Of a DNA stretch of 64,000 nt, positions 12,701 through 23,328 are shown piece after piece. The stretch is from Lethocerus indicus (Eukaryota; Arthropoda; Insecta; Hemiptera; Belostomatidae), in assembly GCA_019843655.1 (NCBI GenBank), contig JACDQD010000006.1:13286246-13350245 (forward strand). The letters run 5' to 3'. Below the pieces are notes generated by a model. It saw nothing but the letters and a program-made list of their open reading frames with translations, was not told the DNA's origin and searched no databases. Position 1 is the stretch's first letter. Every line of letters begins with the position of its first letter. The position numbers and the translations under genes are program-made.

Positions 12701-15569
12701 AAGTTAAATAAACCGAGTTTGCCCACATGTCAGCCCTCCGTGTCATGTTTACACATGTTTACAGTGTCCCTTGAATCCCTTCCAGTGCAATGTGTTAACA
12801 GTTAAGATATTTGCCACTGATATTTTGCACGTATCCTAAGGCCGGAGCAAGAATACTCTTGACTAGTTATGGGTTCTCTTCTTAAATTAGAGAACCGCGA
12901 ATATCCAGGTTGAAAATATCAGGCGTGCCGACGCTTTGCCGCAGGGCGTGCTTTGGACTTAGTTTGCAGGAAGTTTTTGTCAGAATCAAGTCGAATCCGG
13001 ACGCGGTCCAAGCACCCTCGGACCTACAGAATGAGGAACGGTCCTAGATGCTTGTCTTGTACGTCTGACAAGCCCACGATCAACGCTGATCAACAGCGCG
13101 CGGGGGCGTTCATTATGTGAAGGCGACGTCGGAATTCGAAGGTGAAATAAATCAGTGAACACAGCCCGGGCATGACGTGTCTGCCAGAATGTTCGAAATG
13201 CCTGAGACGTCATACTACCTCCGAAATGATTTCGGTCCCTGAGTCACCGCCGAGAAGTGTGGATCCAGCTGGAAAGGGCTAGTTTGACCTCTGTCGGAAT
13301 GCCGCCCTGAGTTAGTCCCGGACCCCCTTAGTTACGGAACAAAAAAATGTTGAATTATGTACCCCTTTTTCATGGTCCTTTTTTTCAGACTCGCTTGATG
13401 AACTGCCCGGGTGAATAATTGCTTTTTTAACGGAGCGTCGTTCCGTAGGAAATGACAAGATATATGCCTAATCGCTGATGATGCCCTCTTTGAGTTACAG
13501 GCATCAAAGCCCGAACGAACACCGATAAATACATACGGTCTAAGAAACTTTGTTAACGGGACAGGGTATTCTCGCAGGAGGAGGACAAAAAATAAAACAT
13601 TACAAAATTTTTATTGAACTCCGGGCGAATACTGGTGCTTACCGACACTAGAGAAAGAGATTACACCGTGTTGGGATTTATGAAAAAGGAAAGCGAGTGA
13701 GTAGAGGAGAGTTTTGGAATCGGGTGAGCCCACTGCAGGAAGCTGTGAAATCTTGCGGCTAGTTTGCATTATTGATGCGGCTGAGAGGGGTAGCGACATA
13801 GCAATGTAAGGTGGGTGGGTACGAAACGAATATTGTGACGTCTTCTAATATTACAAGCCTTAGTATTAACCAACCCCGGAGGGAGGAAACTATCATTAAT
13901 CAGTGCGCAATAGGCCCGTAACAGTATCCTAGAAGTGATGACTGTGCGCTCCGACGTCATCGGCCCGGAGAACAGCCAGGCCACTGATAAAGGTATTCTT
14001 AGTCCCGAGATAAGTTTTATCTCCGTTCGTCACACAAATTAAGTGTACACTGTGCACTTATAAAGAGTGATTCATTCTCCAGTTGAATAATCGGCCTTAT
14101 TCAATTTATTTATTTAGCCTACACAGAGCGATGTAGGTCAGCGTTTTAAAACTTACGCACCAGCCTAAAATTATCCCGTAAACAACTTTGTTGTCTTAAG
14201 GCAGGGAGCTGAGCTATTTATATAGTATGGCGAAGGCCGGAAAGACTTATTTATTACACAAAGTTGCCTTGTATTGTAAAATCGTGGACCTACTTGACGG
14301 ACATTCAGTCTTTACAACTCCTATTCAATATGGTATTCGCAAAAGAAAAATGGAGAAAGTGCGATTGGATAACAAGGGGAAAAGTTGTAATCCAAGCTTT
14401 GAAAGGAGAAGAAATAATAGGGTCAATCGTTAAATGATCGGCGACTGGACTGAACATGGGGAATGCTATATTGCAAACTACAATCAATACAAAATAGGAC
14501 GCGAAAAAGTAACCAAATTCAGAATCCAGAAAATAACACTTTAGAATCAGGACATGTTATTTTACGTGACGAAAGAGCCATTGTTGAAGATTAGATAACG
14601 AGATATTGTGAATCACTGTTTGGCGAACCCTGTTGTTGTCGGTATAATTTAGCTTAAATAATACTATGTCATTTTGTGGTTTTCAAAAGGTTAAAAATCA
14701 AGTTGGCCAATGTAATTATTTTGTTGATGAAGATTACATCAAAGAAATCATCACTGTTCGCCAATTAACAAAAATAAACGGGCATGGGAAATAAGTTTAA
14801 GGGTTTTCATCACTCGTGCGATTTTCTCAGTCCCCCCTCTAGATCAGTCCGCGGTCATCCATGGCCGACGGACGTTACTGCAATGGACGTCTCTGTAGTT
14901 GACGAAGAGGCAGAAACACCGAATCGTAAAGATGGCCCGGAGTAATGACGTTAGGAACTATCGCATTTCCCCTAATACATGATGGAACAGTTTGCCTATT
15001 TTGGCCAACTAAAGGCTAAGGGAAATGAAATACGTAATGATCATATTATCTGAATCTACGCAGAATTCAGAAATCTGCGTGGGAAAATACGAGCGGAAAT
15101 TCTGTTGTACGGTTGCCCATCCTCAGATCTTGAGTGTTTGAAAAATGTTGTTACACTGAATTTTATTTGCAGTTGTTGCACTTTCCGCCGTTGGTGGTAA
15201 TCAGCAGTAGCCTATTAAACCGGATGTCTGAACATGGATTAAGCCTGAATGTTGGCTCGATCCAAATTGGGCCGATATTGAACCCGACAGGAAATGTGGG
15301 GCCAACGCGTGAAAAACGCAACTTAAGGTTTTCCGGACGAATTATATTTGGCTCAAATTCGTGCCAAGTAACCGCTTCGGCCGGTACTAGTTTATATAAA
15401 TTATCCCGAGAAAAATGCTCTCAAAGCGTTAAGAGAGACCGGCATTCTTCCCTAACCAATCGTTTGAAATCGGAGAACTGTTCAGTCTCTGCAATGCAAT
15501 TCGAGCGCGTTCGAGAATCGCACCGGACAAGGGAATTCGATCGAGAGCGCCGTTAATATAATAAAATAA

Positions 15570-15602
15570 AGAGAGAGAATGATGGAGCTGAGGACGGAGA
15601 GA

Positions 15603-15644
<42 letters not shown>

Positions 15645-15665
15645 GAGAGGAGGAGCGAGAGAGGC
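15570..15665. repeat. (GA)n microsatellite
   Basis: A purine-only tract with an uninterrupted GA core at about 15,603-15,641 and G-rich flanks. The serine/leucine-rich frame on the minus strand is produced by this repeat. Confidence 0.95.
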
Positions 15666-17094
15666 TGAGCTAAACCGGAGGGAGGAAGGGAGGGAATGCA
15701 TTCCACGGGGTGCACACACCGAGACGACTGGGGTCCACATTCTATGCACATTCCTCAACGACGAGCCGCCATATTGCTTGCAGCCACGCTCATTCACTTA
15801 AACACACGCTTCGTCCATCTATTTTAATTTTAGAATTCTTCACTGTTTCTTCTCTTACCTAATAAAACCAACTGGGTGAACAATATTTCAATCAGTTTTG
15901 GGAGAGTATAATATCACAACCGTAGCCTCCCTTCCAGACGGGCATCGACATGATTTAAATTTGTGGGTAATTCCGATCTTATACATTATTTCATCTCAGT
16001 TGACTTAGGTTTTAGTTGCAGTCTTGATGGTGGAATATGAAACAGTTTACTTATTATTTCATCTCGGAGATTTCATCTCACTGTTTACAGGAGGCAATGA
16101 TAACTGCATAAAAATGATATCGGCTTTGTCATTCATAACTTTGGAGCTGTAAATGAAGATTTTGATTTGTATTTTCATGTTTCTGTCAGCATTTGGACAG
16201 TAAATCGGACTTATGAAGAAACTTCGGTTCAATTGAACGCTTCCCTGGGTAAGTTTTAATTAATGAGATGTCTTAATATAATAAAAATAATCTCAGTAAA
16301 AGTGTCGTTAATGCGTCGATATTATAACGTAATAAAACGATAGTTTTGTGATGAGAATTTATATTATCACTAATATTCGAATTATTGATTCCATTGGGTT
16401 CAAGGAAAGACATGTATACTCCACCTCTTTTCGATGACAGTAGTAAAAGTCTGAGCCAAGAATGCGGTCTTACCATTTACTTTTGAGCACCAATGTCATA
16501 CTAGCAGCCGTAGTTGCATGCAGCAGGTTTTTTTACATTAAAATAGTTTCAATGAAAGAATTACAACCATTTAGTCTTACGCGTTTAATTGCGTTGTTTG
16601 TTTTACTAAATAATTAATTTTCTTTCCATGAAATTGTATTGACGCAGGCGTGATGTGTATACGTTTAAATTGAGGTATAATGTTTCGTTTTTAGACCGGC
16701 GACGAGAAATAAAAAAAAAGGCATTCGCCTGAATTAGGCGACCCTGCGAATTTTCATGAGCAATGACGGTACACCGGATGACGCAATTGCGTGGTAAGTT
16801 TACGCTTTAATCGCTGGTGACTAAAAGAGAAATTTGGACGTTGTTCACTCTTAGTCATGTTCTGAATTCTTAAATTATAAATTTATATTTTCTTTATATC
16901 TACTAACTGCTCGGGAGTAAACTTTAGGAATTATATTTAGGTCTACCAGAAATATAATTTTTATCATTCAATAAAACATATGTATATTCTAGATAAATGT
17001 TGATGCACCTCTTCAGGTAAATGACAAATCAATACAAAAACACAGGTAGAAGGATAGAAAAACAGGTAATACTGATCAAATGTTTCATTAACAT

Positions 17095-17100
17095 TTTATT
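17095..17100 (-). terminator. LTV1 poly(A) signal AATAAA (candidate)
   Basis: AATAAA on the minus strand about 165 bases downstream of the LTV1 stop codon. It is the first canonical hexamer at a reasonable 3' UTR distance. Confidence 0.5.
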
Positions 17101-17264
17101 TGTTTTATATAAAACATAACCATCATCTTCCAACAGATTTCATCATATGTACAATAGCAAAAATTTAATCCGTAAAAGTATACAGACAAAATGTAGTTTC
17201 AATACTCGTTCACAAGGTTTAAGAAATTTCCCCAGTTAAATTTCTGAAGAAAATATATTCCTGT

Positions 17265-20200
17265 CTAAAGATGTACAATATATTTACTTTTGTTGTGGGC
17301 CATCATTTTCTCCATCTTCTTCTTTTCTTCTTTAAATGCTTCACTGTTCAATTTCTTCTCTATCCTCCTCTCCTGCACAAATTTAGAAGTGGAAAAGGTA
17401 TTTAAAAGTTATTGAGGAATTGTCTTGTATCGGTTCAAAAAATTAATATGCAAAAATAACCGACAACAAAAAATAAATGTGCAATGCCAAAAATATGTGC
17501 ACCTTTTTATACTTCTTGAATGCATCTTTTCTGTTTCTGCGGTCGACTGGAGTCTCATTTTTTGGCCTAATTGAAAGTGCAGAGACTTGAGAAACAAGAG
17601 AGCCCGGTCCCGTGGCCTTCTTATCTGCCCCTTCAAGTTTTGACAAAGCACTGGCAGTCAACCTTGTGCCCATCATTGGAATACCTGTCTTGCGGTTCAA
17701 TCTGATTTTGGACTGAAAACAAATATCTCAATTATAGTACCACAATTATTTTTGAGGTTTTGGACCATTTATCATGTTTAATATTTTATTGTAATGGACT
17801 AGAATAAATATTGTGTTCAAGAAAGATTGAATGAGAAAAAATAAATATAAAAAATAATCACCCCCCCCTTTCATTGCAAAAATAGTTTTAGTAATTTTTA
17901 AATGCTATTTGATTCCTGCATTAACAGCAACACAATGCTGTACATTGAAATATTTCCAGTGACCTGTCAATTCATGAAGCAGTCACTCTCAGCCTTACAT
18001 TATTAAATAATATACTCATCTTACTGGTGGGATATGGAGCACCTAATAATTGTGGTAAAGTAGTAAATAAATCAACAATATAGACAAACAGTCCCATTTG
18101 GTATTTATGGATAACTATAATGCCGTATAATATTTCTAAAAATTCTATGTTTTATACTGAGCTTTTATACTCAATATGTAACAAACTTCACAACATCAGT
18201 TATACTAGCTAAAAAAAAAATTATTTCAATACATGAAATTTATACTGATTTCACTCTAAAAAGGCAAAATAATGATATTGTTCTGAAATGTGGTGCTTAT
18301 ATATGAGAATAGATAAGTGTATGCAACTAATAATTTTTAGTACAAAGTACACATAGGACATCTTACTGGTGGTGCATCTATCATCTTTGGGTGGTTGTAG
18401 AGCGTTGAATATGTTGACAGTATAGACTCACAGTCCCATTTGGTCTTTTCAGGGACTTCTATAACGCTATCTTCACTGTCGCTGGAACAAGAAAATGCTG
18501 GAACCATATCTGGTTTCACTATATCATCACTTTTCTGCAAAAGGAAAATATTAAGAAAAAATTATAATACAAAATATAACTAAAAAAAATGTTCTATTAC
18601 AAATCTCTTTTTATTCTATTGTATTATATTTTATAGCTCATGAAACAATGAATTTTTATATAGGCATTAATCTGTTTTGTTATAGAAAACATACTTCATA
18701 TGATTCTTCATCCTTTATAACCAAACGCATCAATGCAGACTGATCATCTATTGTCCCTTCTATGTCCTCACATTCCAAAGCACCTATTTCATTGTCATCA
18801 TATTCAGCAAAGATCTGAAACAAAAAAAATTAGCTTAATGAATATAATTGTTGTAACAATGCACATTTATTAAATAAAATCAGTTAAAACTACACACCTC
18901 TTCAAATCTATCATCCAGCAATGTGAGCTGTTCATTCCTGCGTATTACTGAACTAGTCATTGAATACTCTGTGAATCTTGACTTGGTCTCAATCATATCG
19001 ATGCTCCCAACTTCATCTCTTTCCTCATCACTATAGTTCTCTTCATCTTCATCCCCTTCATACATGTCATCAGAATCATTTCCCCCTTCATCATCCTCCT
19101 CCCTATAAGCAATTTCACATGAATCACCTTACATAAAGGGCTAGACATACTGTAACATCTGAATGCTTGTTTTATATAAATCAAATCTTACCCGCCTTCA
19201 TTTCCTTGAGCCATTGTAACAAAATCATCTTCAATTTCATTTTCAGAATCTGAGAAGTGGTAGTCATCGTCCATGGCAGCCAGTACATCCATAACATCAG
19301 GATCCAGATCAGGTTGCAGGCCTAAAATAGTAACAGTAAATTAATTTTTTTAATAGGAGCCTAGTAATCAATAATGTGTATTTATAAATGCCTTATTTGC
19401 AGTTACGTTATTTCATCAATTTTTAAAAATCTGTATTATAATGTAATCTAAATGTTTAATTCTCTATATCTAAAATTCAAATATTAATCTCCACCTTTAA
19501 GGCATCATTTAATTTCTAAATGCATAATCTTCTTACATAAATAACAACACAAACTTAGAAAATTTTATATTTTTTACACACACACATATATATAATGTGA
19601 AATAATTTTTATTTTGCATATGAAAAGTTAATGAATTGGAATTTACCAGTTTGAGGTGCTCTATTGAGAAGACCAACTTTTTCTTCCACCTCTGATGTAA
19701 ACACTGAGGATGGAAGTTCCAATTTGCTGGTACCTTTCTAAAATATATATAAATAAGCATGAATAATATACATATAAATAAATTAACAAATAAAAGGAAC
19801 AGCAAGAAAACATAGTTCATCATATTAGTATAGTGTATATTATACAAACTTACTGCACTGGTATCTGCAGCAGGTGTATTTGCAGCTACCAATTCACCTT
19901 TATTTTCTATTACTCTTAAATGCTGCATGTAGTCATAATCATCGTCAAAGTATATGCCATATTTCAAACGGTCTTCCTGTATTCATTCAATATCAATATT
20001 CAGGTTAAAATCAGTATGTGCTAAACTGTATGCCAAAGTTTATACAATAAAATGAAATGTCCTAAAATTTTATTTTGTTTATGTTAAGTTATTGTTGCCA
20101 ATTAATTTTTTAAACGTGTTGCAATTTAAAAGTTTTGGAGCAATATGAGTCAAAAATACTTCATAAATATTTACAGTTTTCATACAATCATGAAAATGTC

Positions 20201-20798
20201 AATATTTCTTTGTTACCTTATCAACAGGCTGCAGAACTCTCTGGGGTGCTTTTTCATCAACAATAAGAGGATCTCGCTGGCTCCTATGCACCAGATGAAA
20301 GGTGACAGCATTCTTGTTGTCAATAAACTTCTTCTTGTTTTTTGGCTGTAAAATGAATTGACTGTTTCAGAATCATCCATGGAAAATGAAATGATCAAAA
20401 GTAAATCCATTTATGTAAATTCCAAGGCGTATTAATATAATTTCAATATTATAAATCTGGATGGCATTCAACAAGATGCTGATTTATATACATGAAACAA
20501 TTTCTGGGAGAAATAATAATATAATTTATTAATATTTGGTTGGTGAATGTACATATTAAACTGATAAATTATTTAGTCACAATATGGTACGACGTTTATT
20601 ATATAGTAATCATAATTCGACAATAGTTGAAATTTAGACTATTACTGACATTAAAACACATGCCTTTACAAAGGTTATTGTAATTGGAGTGTGACTTAAT
20701 TACTACGAAATAACTATTGAAGACTGTCAAATCTTAAAGTTTAGTGATTGTAATTATAAGGAATAATAAGAAGAATATGAGCATTTAATAGTTACCAT
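17265..20798 (-). CDS. LTV1: LTV1 ribosome biogenesis factor, ten exons
   Basis: LTV1 is a non-ribosomal factor of the 40S assembly pathway. In yeast and human it binds the pre-40S particle and is released after casein-kinase-1 phosphorylation; it is nuclear/cytoplasmic. Exons (minus strand): 20798-20796, 20345-20217, 19976-19854, 19737-19647, 19321-19192, 19102-18898, 18814-18695, 18534-18367, 17712-17503, 17372-17265. All junctions are GT-AG and phases match, giving 428 residues (human about 475). Family blocks seen: FHLVHRSQRDPL (17-28), DDDYDYMQHL (55-64), a long Asp/Glu-rich middle (about 116-270), KWDCESILSTYSTLYNHP (299-316), KIRLNRKTGIPM (325-336) and a Lys/Glu helical tail. Exon 1 contributes only the ATG, immediately followed by the donor GTAAC; exon 2 begins PKNKKKF as in the family. 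Intron 8 contains a decayed exon-8 copy. Confidence 0.96.
18025..18135 (-). pseudogene. decayed duplicate of LTV1 exon 8 within intron 8
   Basis: On the minus strand this stretch reproduces the second half of LTV1 exon 8: TACCAAATGGGACTG, a spaced TCTATA..TATTTA..TAC block, and the exon end with its donor CCACCAGTAAGATG. In the exon frame it reads TKWDC and SIL like the true exon, but TAG stops occur at codons 7 and 31. A potential acceptor (TTTTTAG at 18,142-18,136) would define a 111-base exon, 57 bases shorter than exon 8 and also a multiple of three. It is either a dead tandem duplicate or an exon whose inclusion would truncate LTV1. Confidence 0.8.
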
Positions 20799-21042
20799 GT
20801 TTGAAAATGTATTTTTCCAAGGGAAAACAGAGAAATTGATGTAACCTCACGCAAATGCTGTTGGTTAACTACACAACTGGTTGGAAGCACGTTGTAACAA
20901 TGGCGAGCCTTCCCCAACGAAGTTGATTCCCTATACGGAACGTCATTGACCAATGGGAGGAGTCGGTTCGCATTAGGTGTATAGGGGCGTGTACCATGCG
21001 CTAAATTGGTGCTCAAAATTTAAAATAACATTTTAATCAATA
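20799..21042 (-). promoter_or_regulatory. LTV1 5' UTR and promoter region (approximate)
   Basis: The sequence directly upstream of the LTV1 ATG is more GC-rich than the surrounding DNA, and the Merlin-type element begins with its target duplication at 21,043. No TATA box or initiator is clear enough to fix the start of transcription. The 74-codon open frame on the minus strand across this segment ends just past the LTV1 ATG in another frame and is probably only leader sequence. Confidence 0.4.
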
Positions 21043-21562
21043 ATAAATTTGGTTAAAATTTACTGTAGGGGCTACGAAGGTTATCGGGTGTAATCGATCT
21101 ATACGGGTGAATCGATGTCCCCAACTTGTTCAGACATTGTTTTCACATCGCGTAACTTTATTAAGGCGTCCGACGGGTTGTGCTTTTTATTTCGACCATT
21201 CCTTTCTAATTAGGCGGGTTATTGTTTTTTTAGTTGCTATGGAAGTGTTAAATTTAATTTCTTTCTGTTGTTTAAAGCGTGAGAGGCCGGAAAGAGTGAT
21301 TGAGATATGTATGGATTTGGGATTGATTGCGAGAGAGTATGTGTGTCCTCAATGCGGGAAGGGTATGTCTCTTAGACCGTGTTCTAAGAGTGAGTCAGAT
21401 TCTGAATAAGGTTAGTTTTATTATATATTTCTTTTCGTATCATAATCACTTTCTTTCCCTTTACTTTGACAATTAACGGTTCTGAAATTCATTCACAACG
21501 GTTTGCTCATATTATGAAGCCACGCCGACGTAGCCCCTACAGTAAATTTTAACCATAAATTT
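21043..21562 (+). mobile_element. non-autonomous Merlin/ISXO2-type DNA transposon with 8-bp target duplication
   Basis: Perfect 26-bp terminal inverted repeats lie at 21,051-21,076 (starting GGTTAAAATTTACTGTAGGG) and 21,529-21,554. They are bordered by an exact 8-bp direct repeat, ATAAATTT, at 21,043-21,050 and 21,555-21,562. The 504-bp body holds one short frame with a CPQCGK zinc-finger-like motif as in the N-terminus of IS1016/ISXO2-type transposases. Eight-base duplications, termini starting with GG and this zinc-finger type fit the Merlin superfamily; the catalytic domain is missing, so the copy cannot move on its own. Intact repeats and duplication suggest a fairly young insertion. Confidence 0.85.
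21239..21409 (+). pseudogene. truncated ISXO2/Merlin-type transposase N-terminus
   Basis: A 56-codon frame inside the 504-bp element. It has a short helical N-terminus (LNLISFCC), then GLIAREYVCPQCGKGMSL, which matches the pattern of the N-terminal zinc ribbon of IS1595/IS1016-like transposases (CPxCGxxM), and then an acidic, serine-rich end. The second half of the zinc ribbon and the whole DDE catalytic domain are absent, as expected for an internally deleted copy. The open frame extends upstream to 21,107 with no resemblance to the family, so the start at 21,239 is the likelier ancestral one. Confidence 0.6.
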
Positions 21563-21639
21563 AATATTTTCTTGCTAATTGAGGTTTTATAATGTATACA
21601 GACAAGACAGGAAGAAGGTGAATTCAAATAGGCTAGTCA

Positions 21640-22020
21640 CTAGCACTGGAAAAAATCGCGTTTGCTGTTCTTTCCCTTTTCGGTTCTACATATCTATGCG
21701 AACAATTTTTTAAGCATGAACATTATCAAGAGTGAACTGAGAAGTCTTATTTATGAGAACTTGGAATCATGCCTAAAATTAAAAACAACAACATACAAAC
21801 CTGACTTACTCAAACTTTCCAAGGAGATGCAAGCACATTGTTCGCATTAATAAATATTTATTAAGTATGAAATTTACTTTTATTTAGTGTACTACTTATT
21901 TAGTGTAATAAAATTTAGTGTAATAAAAGTTTACTGAACAAGCAGATTTGGCTCCCAATTTTTTAAAATTGTTGTAATATTCATATTTGGCTCTTTGGCT
22001 AATAAGTTTGCCGACCACTG
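21640..22020 (+). mobile_element. 3' fragment of a hAT transposon
   Basis: The right end reads TTTGCCGACCACTG (ending at 22,020). Its reverse complement CAGTGGTCGGCAAA is a characteristic hAT terminal repeat, and it is followed by subterminal GAGCC/AAGAGCC repeats typical of this group. GGCTAGTG (22,021-22,028) is a possible 8-bp duplication; GGCTAGTC at about 21,631 nearly matches it but is not bordered by a good left terminal repeat. The element is therefore 5'-truncated or strongly deleted. It inserted about 80 bases from the Merlin-type element. Confidence 0.75.
21652..21850 (+). pseudogene. hAT transposase C-terminal relic, frameshifted
   Basis: One frame reads AVLSLFGSTYLCEQFF up to about 21,711, and after a one-base shift another reads MNIIKSELRS, then LESCLKLKT and KLSKEMQAHCSH before a TAA at 21,848. 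This order (GSTYLCEQ-F, S-MN-IKS, R-L..E.L..CL.L, terminal VSH-like end) is the C-terminal dimerisation region of hAT transposases of the ZBED/GTF2IRD2-like type. The frameshift and the missing N-terminal two thirds make it a pseudogene. Confidence 0.8.
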
Positions 22021-23237
22021 GGCTAGTGGATAACAAAACATTTCACGAGTTTAGTATTTAATTTTTCCGATTATATAATCATATTTATACAAATCTTATG
22101 TTTGACATAGTCTAAATCTTTATTATGTTATGTGTCTATGTATATTATAGGTGTATGCATATTATAGGGTGTTTACATAAATTATATTTGAGTTTTGCAC
22201 ATTGCAGTTTGGGCCAGTAGTTATTTTCAGAATTGTTATTTCCAGATTTTTGGTTGAAATCGTCTCAGAGTGAATTGCCCGTTTCGGCTGTCTTCGTGTG
22301 TCATCATGAAAAACAAAACAATAGGAAGTCAGATTCCGGAAGCGGGAAGGTTTTCTTTTTCGGCCCCAAAGTGTTTATATCACTTCCTCCGGCCGGATGT
22401 CTCAGTCCGTGGCCGACTCCGGCCGCATTGTTGGAGACTTGAAGGTGACTTCGTCACATTCGTAACGGCCCGTTCCGTGAAATCTCCACTTTGTAACGGC
22501 GGAGTGATTCTGTTGTGCGAGACGGCGTACCCGACTTCACGCTTGGCGACTGCCGACTGCGGGGACTTATTCTCTACCCTGCTATAACAAATCGCGGTGT
22601 CGGTCGCCGCGATACGGACAAATTACCGCTGTATTCATTTAGAAAAAAATTATCTATATAATATTTGCCAAATGGCGTTTGTCTGCGCGGAGGAGACTAG
22701 AACAAGCACGCCGATCAGCTTCTGCAAGAGCTACGGAAGATAGTCACCACGCTGAAGTTCTTCCGGACTTCCGGAAATATCCGAAATAAACCTGGAATAT
22801 CCCCCCGTAGTTTGTAATAAACGAGCGAAAGCTGATCGGTACTCTTTCAAACTTGAGAAATATCAGAAGTGCTCAGAACGACTTGGGGGTCTACATTTCT
22901 GAGTCACTATTTAATTTCTGATTAACTCAATCCGTCTCTCTAATTAGTTATAATCAACCAAATTTTTAAAAGCGTGCTCTGAGAAATTAAACTTGCCAAC
23001 TGGAGACAGTTGAATCAAGACCAATTCACTGTTTCAGCCCCATTGAAAGTAGTCATTACTAAGCAGTAATACAAAAATATAAATAAATAACTGGTATTCA
23101 ATCAAATGATTATAAGATGTATTAACATTATTGCTCTATTACATAAACGTTTCAGTAGCCTAAATCTATAAAAAAAATTAGAATATTTAAACGGAAACTA
23201 TCGTTTTCACTTTCCCGGTCAGTATAACATGGAAATA

Positions 23238-23328
23238 GCCGTTCGATGTATTGAGGGATAGTATAACTTCTAAGCGGAAGGCATTTGGTGTATTCAGGGA
23301 TAGTATAACTTGAAAACGAAAGGCGTTA
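23238..23328 (-). repeat. 42-bp minisatellite, two units (family copy 1)
   Basis: Units at 23,238-23,279 and 23,280-23,321, plus the start of a third, share GTATT(G/C)AGGGATAGTATAACTT and end in CGGAA or CGAAA followed by GGCGTT-like starts. The same 42-base unit recurs at 42,768-42,893. On the minus strand each unit encodes a 14-residue repeat of the type NAFRxxVILSxNT without stops. Confidence 0.8.

Larger units (their letters stand above)
4440..17094. other. gene-free stretch
   Basis: No open frame here resembles a known family. The longest (10,412-10,903, 163 codons) has the opposite strand open as well over part of its length and no recognisable domain. GC-rich islands, for example around 8.5, 9.6-9.9 and 10.8-11.0 kb, alternate with AT-rich DNA, which is compatible with conserved non-coding elements but cannot be shown without comparison. 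Confidence 0.5.

Noticed and set aside
15429..15797. Ser/Leu-rich minus-strand frames
   Set aside because: Produced by the (GA)n tract and open on both strands.
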